Source: Lewinellaceae bacterium
GTDB lineage: Bacteria > Bacteroidota > Bacteroidia > Chitinophagales > Saprospiraceae
Length of the DNA stretch: 64,000 nt
Assembly: GCA_016712415.1 (NCBI GenBank)
Contig: JADJRC010000002.1
Location: forward strand, 248,001-312,000
Direction of reading: 5' to 3'
Part shown: one piece after another, positions 1 through 9,400 of the stretch
Position numbering within the stretch: position 1 is the first letter of the stretch
Layout: every line of letters starts with the position of its first letter
Translations under genes and position numbers: made by a program
The notes under the pieces: generated by a model
What the model saw: only the letters and a program-made list of their open reading frames with translations
Database searches by the model: none
What the model was told of the DNA's origin: nothing

Positions 1-1087
1 GGAGAATTTGCCGGTACTTCAGTAATGGCTCGCTGATTTTTCGAACGCCATAACCAGTGGTGCCCACCCACATATTCCCGTTGCGATCGATAAGGCAACT
101 TTCAGAACACACTTTGTCTAATCGAACCAACTGCTCCAGATTCAAAACAGGTTCGGAATCATTCAGATTCAATTCGTATTGTCCGGGTACTTCAGGGGGG
201 AGTTTGTACAGGTTTGGGTCTGCCGTTCGAAAGAACACACGTTTTCCATTTGGCAATTTCATGTAGGCTCCTTTTAGCCAGTGGGGCCACAGAATCTCCG
301 GTAAATTGTTGCCGGAAGGAATAATAATCTGGCCGCGTGACTTGTCCTGCGGATAGTAAAACCCTGAGGCGCCAATTGGCTCGAAATTCAGGGTCCGGGC
401 ATCTGTTTCGCGGATTTGCAGGCTGTTCGGGTCGATTTTGTACAAGCGCCCTTGCTCGTCAATACCGGTAATAATTGAATCGTTAATCCGGAATAGTTTA
501 GACCGAAATGCAATATGCTCCGCATTTAACTTAAGAAATCGCACTGAAAATGCAGAGGACCGGAGCTGGCCATCCCGAATCATTTTGGTCAGTTGCGCCG
601 GAGGCCGCACCACATACAACCCGTCCTTCCCGCTTTTTTCACTGACCACCCAGATGTTGCCCTTGTTTTCAGTGATCGTAATGCTGGGTTGATTTGGTAA
701 ATCGCTGATAATATCGGAGAGGAGTACAAAACGTTCGGTGTAGGGGTCGAGTATGACCGGGCCTTTATCCGTACCGATCCAGAGCAAACCATTTTTGTCT
801 TCAGTAATTGCATGGATGTAACTGGCTTTCAGCGCCCATTTATTTTGGTTGTCCAGGACAAACCGTTTCACCTGGTAACCGTCATAGCGGTTCAGGCCTT
901 GCAGGGTGCCGATCCAGATAAACCCACGGCTGTCTTCAAAAATACTGGTCACAAACCCTTGGGATAACCCATCGGCAATGGTCAGCGATTGTACCTGCAG
1001 ATACTGGGAAAAGACTGGTTGTGCCCACAAAAACAGCAAAATGAGGGCTACAATTGGCTTTTTATTTATGGGAACAAAAGAGATCAT
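1..1087 (-). CDS. Two-component-regulator beta-propeller protein, N-terminal part (runs off the left edge)
   Basis: The frame is open from an ATG at 1087 down to base 1, about 362 codons, with no stop inside the window. It begins with a signal peptide (a hydrophobic stretch ending in QPVFSQ). Reg_prop-type propeller blades follow, such as GFIWIGTLQGLNRYDGYQ, GLLWIGTDKG and GNMWVGTTGYGV. This is the standard start of periplasmic ligand-sensing propellers in Bacteroidota. They are usually fused to a Y_Y_Y domain and then a histidine kinase, a LuxR/AraC regulator or a GGDEF module, but that output domain would lie left of base 1 and cannot be read. It is transcribed divergently from the gene at 1312. 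The family is well supported; the output type is unknown. Confidence 0.85.
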   Translation of the reverse strand, partial: MISFVPINKKPIVALILLFLWAQPVFSQYLQVQSLTIADGLSQGFVTSIFEDSRGFIWIGTLQGLNRYDGYQVKRFVLDNQNKWALKASYIHAITEDKNGLLWIGTDKGPVILDPYTERFVLLSDIISDLPNQPSITITENKGNIWVVSEKSGKDGLYVVRPPAQLTKMIRDGQLRSSAFSVRFLKLNAEHIAFRSKLFRINDSIITGIDEQGRLYKIDPNSLQIRETDARTLNFEPIGASGFYYPQDKSRGQIIIPSGNNLPEILWPHWLKGAYMKLPNGKRVFFRTADPNLYKLPPEVPGQYELNLNDSEPVLNLEQLVRLDKVCSESCLIDRNGNMWVGTTGYGVRKISEPLLKYRQIL

Positions 1088-1311
1088 CAATGCCAGGGTA
1101 AATATTTAAGCCAATATACGCCAAAAAACGGGCAAATATAGCAAGGATTTGGGTCATGGATACAAGCCCTACAGATAGGTGGAAAAGCATATTTGTTGTT
1201 TTCGCGGCGCCTGGTTCGGGCGCTTGTTTTTGCTACAACATTTAGAGCAGCAATCTTAATCCTAATCCGTCGGCAGGGCCTTCCTGTCGCCCTCCTTTGA
1301 AAAGTCTTAAC

Positions 1312-2865
1312 ATGCAGGATATTAAAGAATTAGTTTTGCTATTGGAACAGCATGGCCTTGATTTGTTTCAGCAGCCACCGCCCAATTTTAAGGAAAATGC
1401 AGCGCTGATCCAGCTGTACACAAGTGTCCGAAAAGGCGACAACAACTCCGATGTTGCCGCATTTGCAGGAAATATCCCCGGCGCCTCGCCTGCAACATCT
1501 GTAGCGTTGCAACAATTAAAAAATACACTTCGAACAGAGTTGATCCAATTGATCGGGCAGTATAACACCGATCTGGAACAACATACTGACCCGGGAAAGG
1601 CACTGTTTGAATGTGAAAAACAGTGGTTGACGGTGCGACGCTTTACCGGCCAGAACGCCGGTTCGCTTACCCTTTCACTGGGGAATCAGTTGTTTCGTAT
1701 CGCCCAAAAATTCGAATACACAAAACTTTGTGCGGACATAAGCGCCTTCCTTCGCATTCAGTTTTGCCTGCGCAGACACGACAATGATGCGGATTGTGCC
1801 AAAGCCATCAAGCACTACCAGTATTACCGTAAAATGTACGATATTGAATTCCAGGCAGAAGACCGCTATACAATGCTCAACCGGCTGTCTGCCAATGGCC
1901 GGAAAGACCAGAAGAAAATATCTGCGCTGGCCCGAAAGGCTTACACTGATTTACAAGGCCCCATGCGCCGGTATCCGTCGGGAAAGCTACATCTGTACGG
2001 CTACCTGATCAAAATCCTGGGCCACATGGGCGACAGCGATTACCCGGCTGTGCTTCGGATTTGTACAAAAGCCATTCGGTTTTTTGAAAACAAGCCCTAC
2101 CACGCTCAGGACCCCCTCCAGGTTTTTTATTACATGCAGCTCATCGCCAATATCCAGCTGCGGCGTTTTGCGGCAGGCGAAAAATCAGTCCGGCAATGCC
2201 TGGAGCGGGCCACAACCGGCACTTTCAACTGGTTTAAATTTCAGGAACTATTTCTGATGCTGATGCTGCATACCGGCCGGTTTTCGCAGGCAACGGCATT
2301 CATCAAAACGATAGGGGCGTATCCGAAATTTTCAGACTTGTCAGTACATATTTTGGATAATTGGCGGGTGTATGAGCGCTACCTGAATGTACTGAATAAC
2401 ACGGGTAGCGACAGGAAAACAGCCGCGCAACAGATCGAAAACCTGCAACAAATATTAAACCTTCCCACCAATTCCATTGAACGGCCTGGCGTGACAACCG
2501 CCGGCATTTTTGCCGGATTTTCAGAATTGCTCCAGCAAGGAAATCTCAACGAGCTGAACCAGTATGCCGGGTTAGTTTCGGAGTACACAGAACGTTTTTT
2601 AAACCAGCAGAACACCCGGCGCAGTTACTATTTTTCAAAAATGTTGCAGCAGATTCAAACGGGCAATTTTGACCGGGAAAGCATAACTAAAGCAACAGCC
2701 GGTTACCTGAAAAAACTAAAATCTGTTACGTTGCAGGTGGCGTACCAAATTGATGAAATGGAAATTTTACCCTATGAAATGCTTTGGGAAATCAACCTGA
2801 ATATGTTGGAAAAAAGGTTCAGGGCACAAACTGCTACGGCAGTTTCAGGGGCCACGTTCAAATAA
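1312..2865 (+). CDS. Helical protein of unknown function (about 517 aa)
   Basis: Open frame with no recognised catalytic motif. The product appears almost entirely alpha-helical and charged, with evenly spaced aromatic and leucine pairs (for example KHYQYYRKMYDIEFQAEDRY), which suggests a TPR-like or other solenoid scaffold. There is no signal peptide or membrane segment, so it is probably cytoplasmic. The frame can be extended to a TTG at 1297, but the ATG at 1312 (MQDIKELVLLLEQ) is the more likely start. It is divergent from the propeller gene on its left and stands alone. Long uncharacterised helical proteins of this kind are common in Saprospiraceae, to my general knowledge. I cannot assign a function. 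Confidence 0.75.
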   Translation: MQDIKELVLLLEQHGLDLFQQPPPNFKENAALIQLYTSVRKGDNNSDVAAFAGNIPGASPATSVALQQLKNTLRTELIQLIGQYNTDLEQHTDPGKALFECEKQWLTVRRFTGQNAGSLTLSLGNQLFRIAQKFEYTKLCADISAFLRIQFCLRRHDNDADCAKAIKHYQYYRKMYDIEFQAEDRYTMLNRLSANGRKDQKKISALARKAYTDLQGPMRRYPSGKLHLYGYLIKILGHMGDSDYPAVLRICTKAIRFFENKPYHAQDPLQVFYYMQLIANIQLRRFAAGEKSVRQCLERATTGTFNWFKFQELFLMLMLHTGRFSQATAFIKTIGAYPKFSDLSVHILDNWRVYERYLNVLNNTGSDRKTAAQQIENLQQILNLPTNSIERPGVTTAGIFAGFSELLQQGNLNELNQYAGLVSEYTERFLNQQNTRRSYYFSKMLQQIQTGNFDRESITKATAGYLKKLKSVTLQVAYQIDEMEILPYEMLWEINLNMLEKRFRAQTATAVSGATFK

Positions 2866-3022
2866 CGCTGCCACGTCTGATACCGATGTGACACAAGTAT
2901 TTGAAACGCCCTTTTCAGGGTAACAGTTGCTCAAGTTTTTAACAATGCAGGGTAATTGATTATCAGCATGTTAGCCTCAATTTTGGCATGAACGGCAAAT
3001 TTTAGGCAGGTAACAGATTGAG

Positions 3023-3030
3023 TACTTTTG
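3023..3030 (+). promoter_or_regulatory. Possible -7 element (TAnnTTTG) upstream of the first micro-ORF
   Basis: TACTTTTG matches the Bacteroidota -7 consensus TAnnTTTG. No TTG at the expected -33 spacing is present. It lies about 70 bases before the micro-ORF at 3102. Weak evidence on its own. Confidence 0.25.
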
Positions 3031-3101
3031 TTATGTAACCAGATTGGATTTGAGCATAGTTTTGGAGTTCCATATTATTTAATCGTCAATAAATTATACT
3101 C

Positions 3102-3188
3102 ATGAAGAATGTTTACTCGCCTTGTTCTATCCAGTTTAATTCGGTAACAAATTCCGGGGCTGTTATTGTCGATACTACTGCCGTGTAA
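3102..3188 (+). CDS. Micro-ORF 1, 28 aa, ending in IVDTTAV
   Basis: ATG-to-TAA frame of 28 codons, starting MKNVYSPC and ending AVIVDTTAV. It would be ignored by length alone. A second micro-ORF about 430 bases downstream (3617-3706) has the same size, the same MK start and nearly the same C-terminus (TIIVDTTMV), with stop codons at equivalent positions. Shared codons around GTC/GTG-GAT-ACT-ACT/ACC argue for a real small-peptide family or a recent duplication. An intrinsic terminator at 3276-3305 closes the region downstream. The sequence has no export signal. Function unknown; coding status is inferred from the pair only. Confidence 0.45.
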   Translation: MKNVYSPCSIQFNSVTNSGAVIVDTTAV

Positions 3189-3275
3189 AAAATCGGCAGA
3201 TTTTGTACTGACATTAGCCCCCCACTGCTAAACTGTACTTGCGGTTCAGCATAAGACATCTGATCGTACTTACGC

Positions 3276-3305
3276 AGCCACCTCTTCATCGGGGTGGCTT
3301 TTTTT
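3276..3305 (+). terminator. Rho-independent terminator
   Basis: Stem AGCCACC (3276-3282) pairs with GGTGGCT (3293-3299) across a 10-base loop and is followed by a T run to 3305. It sits about 90 bases after the stop of micro-ORF 1, which suggests that this stretch is transcribed on the plus strand. I see nothing else gene-like in 3189-3616. Confidence 0.7.
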
Positions 3306-3616
3306 ATGCCCCAAAGAGCCGGTTCAGATTCCAAAAAAGGCATCTGTTTTTTAAGCATTGCTTAATTGAGTTGCGGCGCAGTTACTCGCACAGGCCTAAA
3401 AAATCACCCCTGTCATGTAACAAACAGTCTGAAAAGAAGCTTTTTAAAATGCTGTAAATCAGCGATTTAGAAATATACACGCAATTGGCTACCTGCGATA
3501 TTCCGCGTAACAATGCCCCGGCAAAAGTTTGCTATACCCACCCCATTCAGGCGGACATTTGGACTAACAATATTCAAAGTAGTTCATTTTTCTCTTAATC
3601 AAATCCGCCTATCATC

Positions 3617-3706
3617 ATGAAAAGTACAATCAAATCTCGCCTGTTGTTCTGCTCCGGAACCCTCTTCCAGTTAGCAACCATCATCGTGGATACTACCATG
3701 GTTTAA
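3617..3706 (+). CDS. Micro-ORF 2, 29 aa, ending in IVDTTMV
   Basis: ATG-to-TAA frame of 29 codons. It starts MKSTIKSRLLFC, a basic stretch followed by hydrophobic residues, and ends ATIIVDTTMV. The last residues match micro-ORF 1 (IVDTTAV) except for one position. It ends 22 bases before the start of the 136-aa protein at 3729, so the two may be co-transcribed. That arrangement, a tiny peptide followed by a small Cys-containing protein, is what invites attention. Possible roles are a leader or signalling peptide, a toxin, or a modified-peptide precursor; none is supported beyond the layout. Confidence 0.5.
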   Translation: MKSTIKSRLLFCSGTLFQLATIIVDTTMV

Positions 3707-3728
3707 ACATCCGGAACCAGCGCAATTT

Positions 3729-4139
3729 ATGTTACGACACGACACTAAGATTAATCCTTCGTTGCTCTTTAATACAGCGATAATCCGGGAAGTAGAGATG
3801 GAAGTGGTATTCGGTACGCCCAGCAAAAATTGCTCGGGCGCAGGGATATGCCTCATCGCCGGCGTATTTCCGGCAGATTACAGGATACCCTGTCCGCATA
3901 CCCGGGCAATAATTCATTACCTGCCGGGCAATGAATTGGTATTCCGCTTTCGGAAGTCCAGCCTGGACCAGGCACTCGTTCGATCCTATTTTAACAAGAG
4001 CCTTTTCCTCGTAGAGGAGCCCTTTTCTATACCCAGGCACCTGGTACAACGGTGGAATATGCCAATTGAGCAAATCCCCCCCGGCGAGTACCTCCTGGAA
4101 GAATACTCCAGTGAATGGCGCCTGTATTTTTTGCTATAA
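3729..4139 (+). CDS. Small conserved-type protein with GTPSKNCSGAGIC motif
   Basis: Open frame of 136 codons. The conserved-looking part begins at residue 24 (MEVVFGTPSKNCSGAGIC), so an internal ATG at 3798 giving a protein of about 113 aa is an equally good start. Visible features are a GTPSKNC...GIC segment, a basic segment near LVFRFRKSSLDQAL and a C-terminal IPPGEYLLEEYSSEWRLYF. I recall similar short proteins of unknown function with a GTPSK-x-C start in other Bacteroidota, but cannot name a family. The closely spaced micro-ORF ends at 3706. Two strong hairpins follow (4210-4293). No export signal is seen when the protein is read from residue 24, so it is probably cytoplasmic. Confidence 0.65.
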   Translation: MLRHDTKINPSLLFNTAIIREVEMEVVFGTPSKNCSGAGICLIAGVFPADYRIPCPHTRAIIHYLPGNELVFRFRKSSLDQALVRSYFNKSLFLVEEPFSIPRHLVQRWNMPIEQIPPGEYLLEEYSSEWRLYFLL

Positions 4140-4209
4140 CCCGTAATCCATTTCATATCAGCACCTCATGAGATTTATTTATACGCTTCAAGTATCAATA
4201 GTTCATCCC

Positions 4210-4241
4210 GTCCAAAGCCCCCTGTTTGTGGGGCTTTGGAC
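4210..4241 (+). terminator. Perfect 12-bp inverted repeat (hairpin)
   Basis: GTCCAAAGCCCC (4210-4221) and GGGGCTTTGGAC (4230-4241) pair perfectly around an 8-base loop. The T run behind it is poor. It may help termination together with the next hairpin ten bases away. Confidence 0.55.
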
Positions 4242-4250
4242 ATTGGTTTT

Positions 4251-4293
4251 GGAATTGGCTGGCGCATGTAAGCGCAAGCCAATTCCATTTTTT
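4251..4293 (+). terminator. Strong rho-independent terminator
   Basis: GGAATTGGCT (4251-4260) pairs with AGCCAATTCC (4277-4286), and an inner GCGC/GCGC pair extends the stem with one mismatch. The run TTTTTT (4288-4293) follows. It ends the transcript of the 3729 gene and insulates the giant gene at 4534. The remaining bases up to 4533 hold no gene I can support. Confidence 0.75.
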
Positions 4294-4533
4294 ATGCAGA
4301 GGATGAATGGCCCGGATACCGGAACGCAAATGAAAAACAAAATATACCAACCCTGCCTGAACCATATCAATCGCTGGCTACACAGCCATAGCCGGGGCAA
4401 TATCCGCGAAGGACCCGATTGAGCAAAGTAACTGATCTGGCCTGTTCTGCCAGGGTCAACTTCAATACTTCAAAACATACTTCCATTATCTAATCGATAC
4501 TCTAAGGACTTCATCCATATCAATCCTTTTCTC

Positions 4534-6342
4534 ATGAACAGTTACTTTACTTCGTGGACACAAAAAATTGCCAAAGGAATGCTTCCATTGGCTTGTATGC
4601 TTTCAGTTGGTTCCATGTTTGGCGCCAATACTGCTTTTACATCATACGCAACCAACACAACTTCGGAGGCTGCGGTTTTTTTAAATTCAGACGATCACCT
4701 GTCCGGGGCCGATGCGCCAAATGAAATCGCCGGAACAGTATTCAGAGATTATAATGCCAATGGCGTGCAAGATGGCGCTGACCCTGGCATTGCCGGCGTC
4801 AGCGTGGCTGCATTTGATGACAACGACCCACCGGGTACGCCAACAGCAACTGCTACTTCGGGCGCAAATGGCGCCTACCTGCTCACCGGCCTGACTCCAG
4901 GGGCAAAATACCGGCTGGAGTTTTCATGGTTGGACAATAAACTCCAACCCGGTGCAGCCGGCGGAACTTCCGTGCAGATCGCAACCGCCGGGGCTACCGG
5001 CGTCAATATGGGCCTGACCAACCCGAACGAATATTGCCAGGACAACCCGAAGATCGTAACCAGTTGTTACCTCGAAGGTCCGAACACCGGCAATGGCGGC
5101 GATGTGTTAATCGCGATGAACTTCAATACCCCGGTGACACCCGTTGGCCATGAAGCCACTGGCGCTCAAATCGGAACAACTTACGGATTGGCCTATCAGC
5201 GCTCGTCCGATATCATGTTTGCGGCAGCATTTCAGAAACGCTTTTCCGGTTTTGGCCCTGGTGGCCCCGGCGCTATTTATAGATCAAATGCTCCGACGAA
5301 CAACGCAACGAACGGTTCGGTTTTTTTAGATTTAAATGCGCTGTTCGGATCGCCGGTGGCGGGTACCGATCCGCACGTCTGGACACTCAGTGGAGGTGAA
5401 TACACGGATAATCCTTCCTTCAATGAAGTAGGCCGCATGTCTTTTGGCGACCTGGAAATTTCAGAGGATGAACTGAGTCTGTACGTCATTAACCTGAAAG
5501 ACCGGAGTTTGTACATCATTCCTTTGGGTACCGACCCGACCAACCCCGTAGCGCCAACACTTTCGTCTGAGGTGACAGTAGTGCCATTGGCCGACCCGGG
5601 CAGTCCGCTGCCCGATTTACCCGCCGGTGTGGACAATGCTGAAATCATTCCTTTTGGCCTGAAAGTAAAAGACGGGCTCTTGTATATTGGTTTTGTTGGA
5701 AATGGTACGCCGCTCGTCGGCTTTGTGTATGCTTACGATCCGATTGGAAATACGTTTACCAAAGTGCTGGAATTCCCGCTTGATTTTAACCGGGGTTGCG
5801 CGTTTGCTTACCCGGGCTCTTGTAAAGGACCGGCTAAATGGAATCCCTGGATATCCAGCTATCCTGGTTCTTTTCCCGTAACAGACGGTTTTGAAATTGG
5901 CTACCCGCAACCCATGATGACCGACATCGAATTCGATGTAAATGGCAATATGCTCATTGGTATGCGTGACCGTTGGGGAGAGCAGGGTGGATTTAATGCA
6001 CGAAACAACCCTGGTAATTCAAACCTGAGTGCGCACGATGCTTTCGGCGATATTTTAAAAGCCCCCTATAGTGGTGGAGCTTGGACGCTGAATGTCGCTG
6101 ACTTTACCGACAACACTTTGTCCTTCGGAACCAGCGGCTCCGGCGAGCCCACCTGGAACGGAGATTTTTATTTTGGCGGCGGCTATTTGCACGAGGAAAC
6201 CGCGATGGGTGGTTTGGGCGTTTTGCTCAATACCAACCAGGTGGCTATGCCGAGTATGGATCCGCTCGTCAATGCTTTTTCAAATGGTGTGACTGGTTTA
6301 ATGCCAGTACCGGCGCTTTTATTCGAGCTCAGGAAATCCTGA
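4534..6342 (+). CDS. Giant adhesin, fragment 1: signal peptide, SdrD_B domain, propeller-like region
   Basis: N-terminal 602 codons of the giant surface protein. A long hydrophobic N-terminus (about residues 14-38) fits a Sec signal. An SdrD_B-type domain follows at about residues 66-160 (GTVFRDYNANGVQDG, then AYLLTGLTPGAKYRLEF). The next 400 residues look like beta-propeller or lectin-like repeats with many Asn-Gly and Asp-Pro turns. The frame breaks near 6290: adding one base restores NGVNWFNASTGAF, which runs directly into the next fragment. The stop at 6340-6342 is therefore not a natural end. The two hairpins at 4210-4293 separate it from the upstream unit. Confidence 0.85.
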   Translation: MNSYFTSWTQKIAKGMLPLACMLSVGSMFGANTAFTSYATNTTSEAAVFLNSDDHLSGADAPNEIAGTVFRDYNANGVQDGADPGIAGVSVAAFDDNDPPGTPTATATSGANGAYLLTGLTPGAKYRLEFSWLDNKLQPGAAGGTSVQIATAGATGVNMGLTNPNEYCQDNPKIVTSCYLEGPNTGNGGDVLIAMNFNTPVTPVGHEATGAQIGTTYGLAYQRSSDIMFAAAFQKRFSGFGPGGPGAIYRSNAPTNNATNGSVFLDLNALFGSPVAGTDPHVWTLSGGEYTDNPSFNEVGRMSFGDLEISEDELSLYVINLKDRSLYIIPLGTDPTNPVAPTLSSEVTVVPLADPGSPLPDLPAGVDNAEIIPFGLKVKDGLLYIGFVGNGTPLVGFVYAYDPIGNTFTKVLEFPLDFNRGCAFAYPGSCKGPAKWNPWISSYPGSFPVTDGFEIGYPQPMMTDIEFDVNGNMLIGMRDRWGEQGGFNARNNPGNSNLSAHDAFGDILKAPYSGGAWTLNVADFTDNTLSFGTSGSGEPTWNGDFYFGGGYLHEETAMGGLGVLLNTNQVAMPSMDPLVNAFSNGVTGLMPVPALLFELRKS

Positions 6343-6446
6343 CCAACAATGTAAATAGCCCCTACGGCAAAGCCAACGGCCTGGGTGAGATCGAACTGGC
6401 CTGTGCTCCGGCCCCGATCGAAATCGGTAACCTCGTCTGGAAAGAC

Positions 6447-9400
6447 ATGGACGACGACGGCATCCAGGACCCCGCTGAATCCGGCATCAATGGCGTGACC
6501 ATCACCCTCTGGAAAGATGCAGGCGGCGGCAACTTCAGCCAAATCGCTTCCACGATCTCTGCCGGCGGCGGTTTTTACGGCTTTTCCAGCAAGGCTTCGG
6601 GCACGGCTCCCGGTGTGACGTACAACGTCGCCCAGTTGTTGCCCGGCATGGATTATGAAATCCGGATCGCCAATGTAGCCGGCCCATCTCAGCAAGCGAC
6701 TCTCGACGGCTGCAAATTGGGTAAGGCCAACCAGGATCCGGGCGCCACGGGTGATCTGCACGACAGCGATGCTGCCGCTAATGGAAATGACGCGGTAATC
6801 GCGTCGATCACCACCGGTACCGCCGGGCACAACAACCATACTTATGATATTGCCATGGCGCCCAACACCGACTACGGTGATTTGCCTGACAATAACATGG
6901 CTGGTTCGTATCCGACGAATAACACAGCCGGCCCGGAAGGCGCCGGCGCTTGCCACGAAATTGTGGCTGGCCTGAAAATCGGCGCATCGGTGGATATTGA
7001 AACCGACGGCCAGCCTTCGGCAAATGCCGATGGCGACGATCTCGGATTTTCCGATGACGAAGACGGTATTGCCAGCTTCCCGAGCTTTATCGCCGGCCAA
7101 ATGGCCACCGTATCTGTCACGGTAATGAACATGCAAACACCGGCAGCCGCCGCTACCTTGTACGGATTTATCGACTGGAACAAAGACGGCGACTTCCTGG
7201 ATGCGAGCGAAAGTACCACTGTTGCAGCGCCTGATGGCACGAATGGAACGGTCAATTTGGTATTCAACGTTCCGGCAACCGCTATCCTAAATATGGACCT
7301 CGGCGCGCGCTTCCGACTCAGCACGCAAGCTGGCCTGACGGCCACTGGCTGTGCCCAAGATGGCGAGGTGGAAGACTATATGGTACAAGTCATCGGTTTC
7401 GACTACGGCGATTTGCCCGATAACGACCTGGCGGGTTCATACCCGACCAATGCCACCGATGGCGCCGGCGAAGGTGTCGGTGCTTGCCATCAAATTGTGC
7501 CGAACCTGAAAATCGGCGCCAGCGTGGATGCTGAAGCAGCTGGCCAGCCAAGTGCCACTGCCAACGGCGATGATACTGGCGGCGCTGACGATGAAAACGG
7601 TATTGCAGCATTCCCAACATTTATCGCTGGCCAAAGTGCCACGGTCGCCGTCACCGTCATGAATATGACCGGCGGCGTTGCGCGTTTGTACGGCTTTATC
7701 GATTGGAACAAAGACGGCGATTTTCTCGATCTGAACGAGGCTGTTTCCGCCTCAGTGCCTAATGGTACAAATGGCTTGATTAACCTGAACTTTACGGTCC
7801 CGATCACTTCCGTGCTTAATATGGACCTGGGCGCACGTTTCCGCCTGAGCACGCAAAGCGGATTGACAGCAACCGCATGTGCCCCCGACGGTGAAGTGGA
7901 AGATTATATGGTGCAAGCCGTTGGTTATGACTACGGTGACTTGCCCGATGATAACCTGGCCGGTAGCTACCCAACCGACGCTACCAATGGCGCCGGTGAA
8001 GGTATTGGCGCCTGCCACCAAATTATACCCAACCTGAAAATTGGTGCCAACGTCGACGTTGATGCTGCTGCACAACCCGATGCCCTGGCAGAAGGAGACG
8101 ACAATAACGGCAGTCCGGATGACGAAGATGGCATAGCGATTTTCCCGGATTTCCTCCTGAATAATCCGGCTACCGTAAATGTATCGGTTATGAACATGAC
8201 GGGCTCCGCAGCCACTTTGTACGGCTTTATTGACTGGAACAAAGACGGTGATTTCCTGGATGCCAACGAAAGTGTTTCCTCGCCGGTACCCAATGGTACC
8301 AATGGAAATATTGCATTAAATTTCAACGTGCCCTCCAATGCTGTGTTAAATATGGTCCTCGGTTTCCGGATTCGCCTCAGCAACCAGGCCGGCCTCACTG
8401 CCACCGGTTGTGCCAACAGCGGTGAAGTGGAAGACTACTTTATCGAAGTACTCGGTTTTGATTATGGCGACTTGCCTGATAACGACCTGGCGGGTTCATA
8501 TCCCACCAACGTCAATGACGGCGCCGGTGAAGGCAGTGGCGCTTGCCACCTGTTCAAACCCGGTTTGAAAATTGGTACCTTGATCGACTTTGAAGCCAAC
8601 GGCCAGCCATCAGCAACTGCCAACGGCGACGATACGAATGCCGCTGACGACGAAGATGGTATTGCATCTTTCCCGCAATTTATAGTTGGAAAAACAGCCA
8701 CAGTGGCCGTTACGGTAATGAATATGCAAACACCGGCAGCTGCCGCTACGCTGTACGGCTTTATCGACTGGAACAAAGACGGCGATTTCAACGACCTGAA
8801 CGAATCGGTATCAGCGCCAGCGCCAAATGGCACCAACGGCCTGATCAACCTTACGTTCACCGTGCCGGCTTCGGCAGTACTGAACACCAACCTCGGCGCC
8901 CGTTTCCGCCTGAGCACCGCTTTTGTAACGGCTTCGGATTGTGCCCCCGACGGTGAGGTGGAAGACTACGTGGTGCAAGCCATCGCCTTTGACTGGGGTG
9001 ACTTGCCCGATAACAACCTGGCCGGTTCCTACCCGACCAACGCCACCAACGGCGCTGCAGAAGGCGTGGGCGCCAGCCACCAATACTACCCAACGCTGAA
9101 AATGGGCGCTACGCTCGATTTTGAAGGCGACGGCCAACCCAGCGCACTTGCTGACGGGGATGGCGCAGACGAAGACGGTGTCACTTTCCCAACCCTCATT
9201 TTAGGGCAAACTGCGAATGTCACCGTTTCCGTCATGAACATGTTTGGCGCAGACGCCAAACTCACCGCTTATTTTGATTGGAATAAAAACGGAATTTTAA
9301 ATGATCCGGGTGAAATGTATTTTACCACCGTCACGAACGGATTTGTAGGAAATATTAACCTGCCGGTAAATATTCCGGTTACCGCTTTGTACAACACCGA

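Noticed and set aside
4168..4422. 84-codon frame in the gap before the giant gene
   Set aside because: It runs straight through two perfect terminator hairpins and has no domain-like features.
6183..7136. Minus-strand 317-codon frame opposite the start of the GEVED region
   Set aside because: It overlaps a well-supported plus-strand domain series and shows no motif; the composition is that of an antisense reading.
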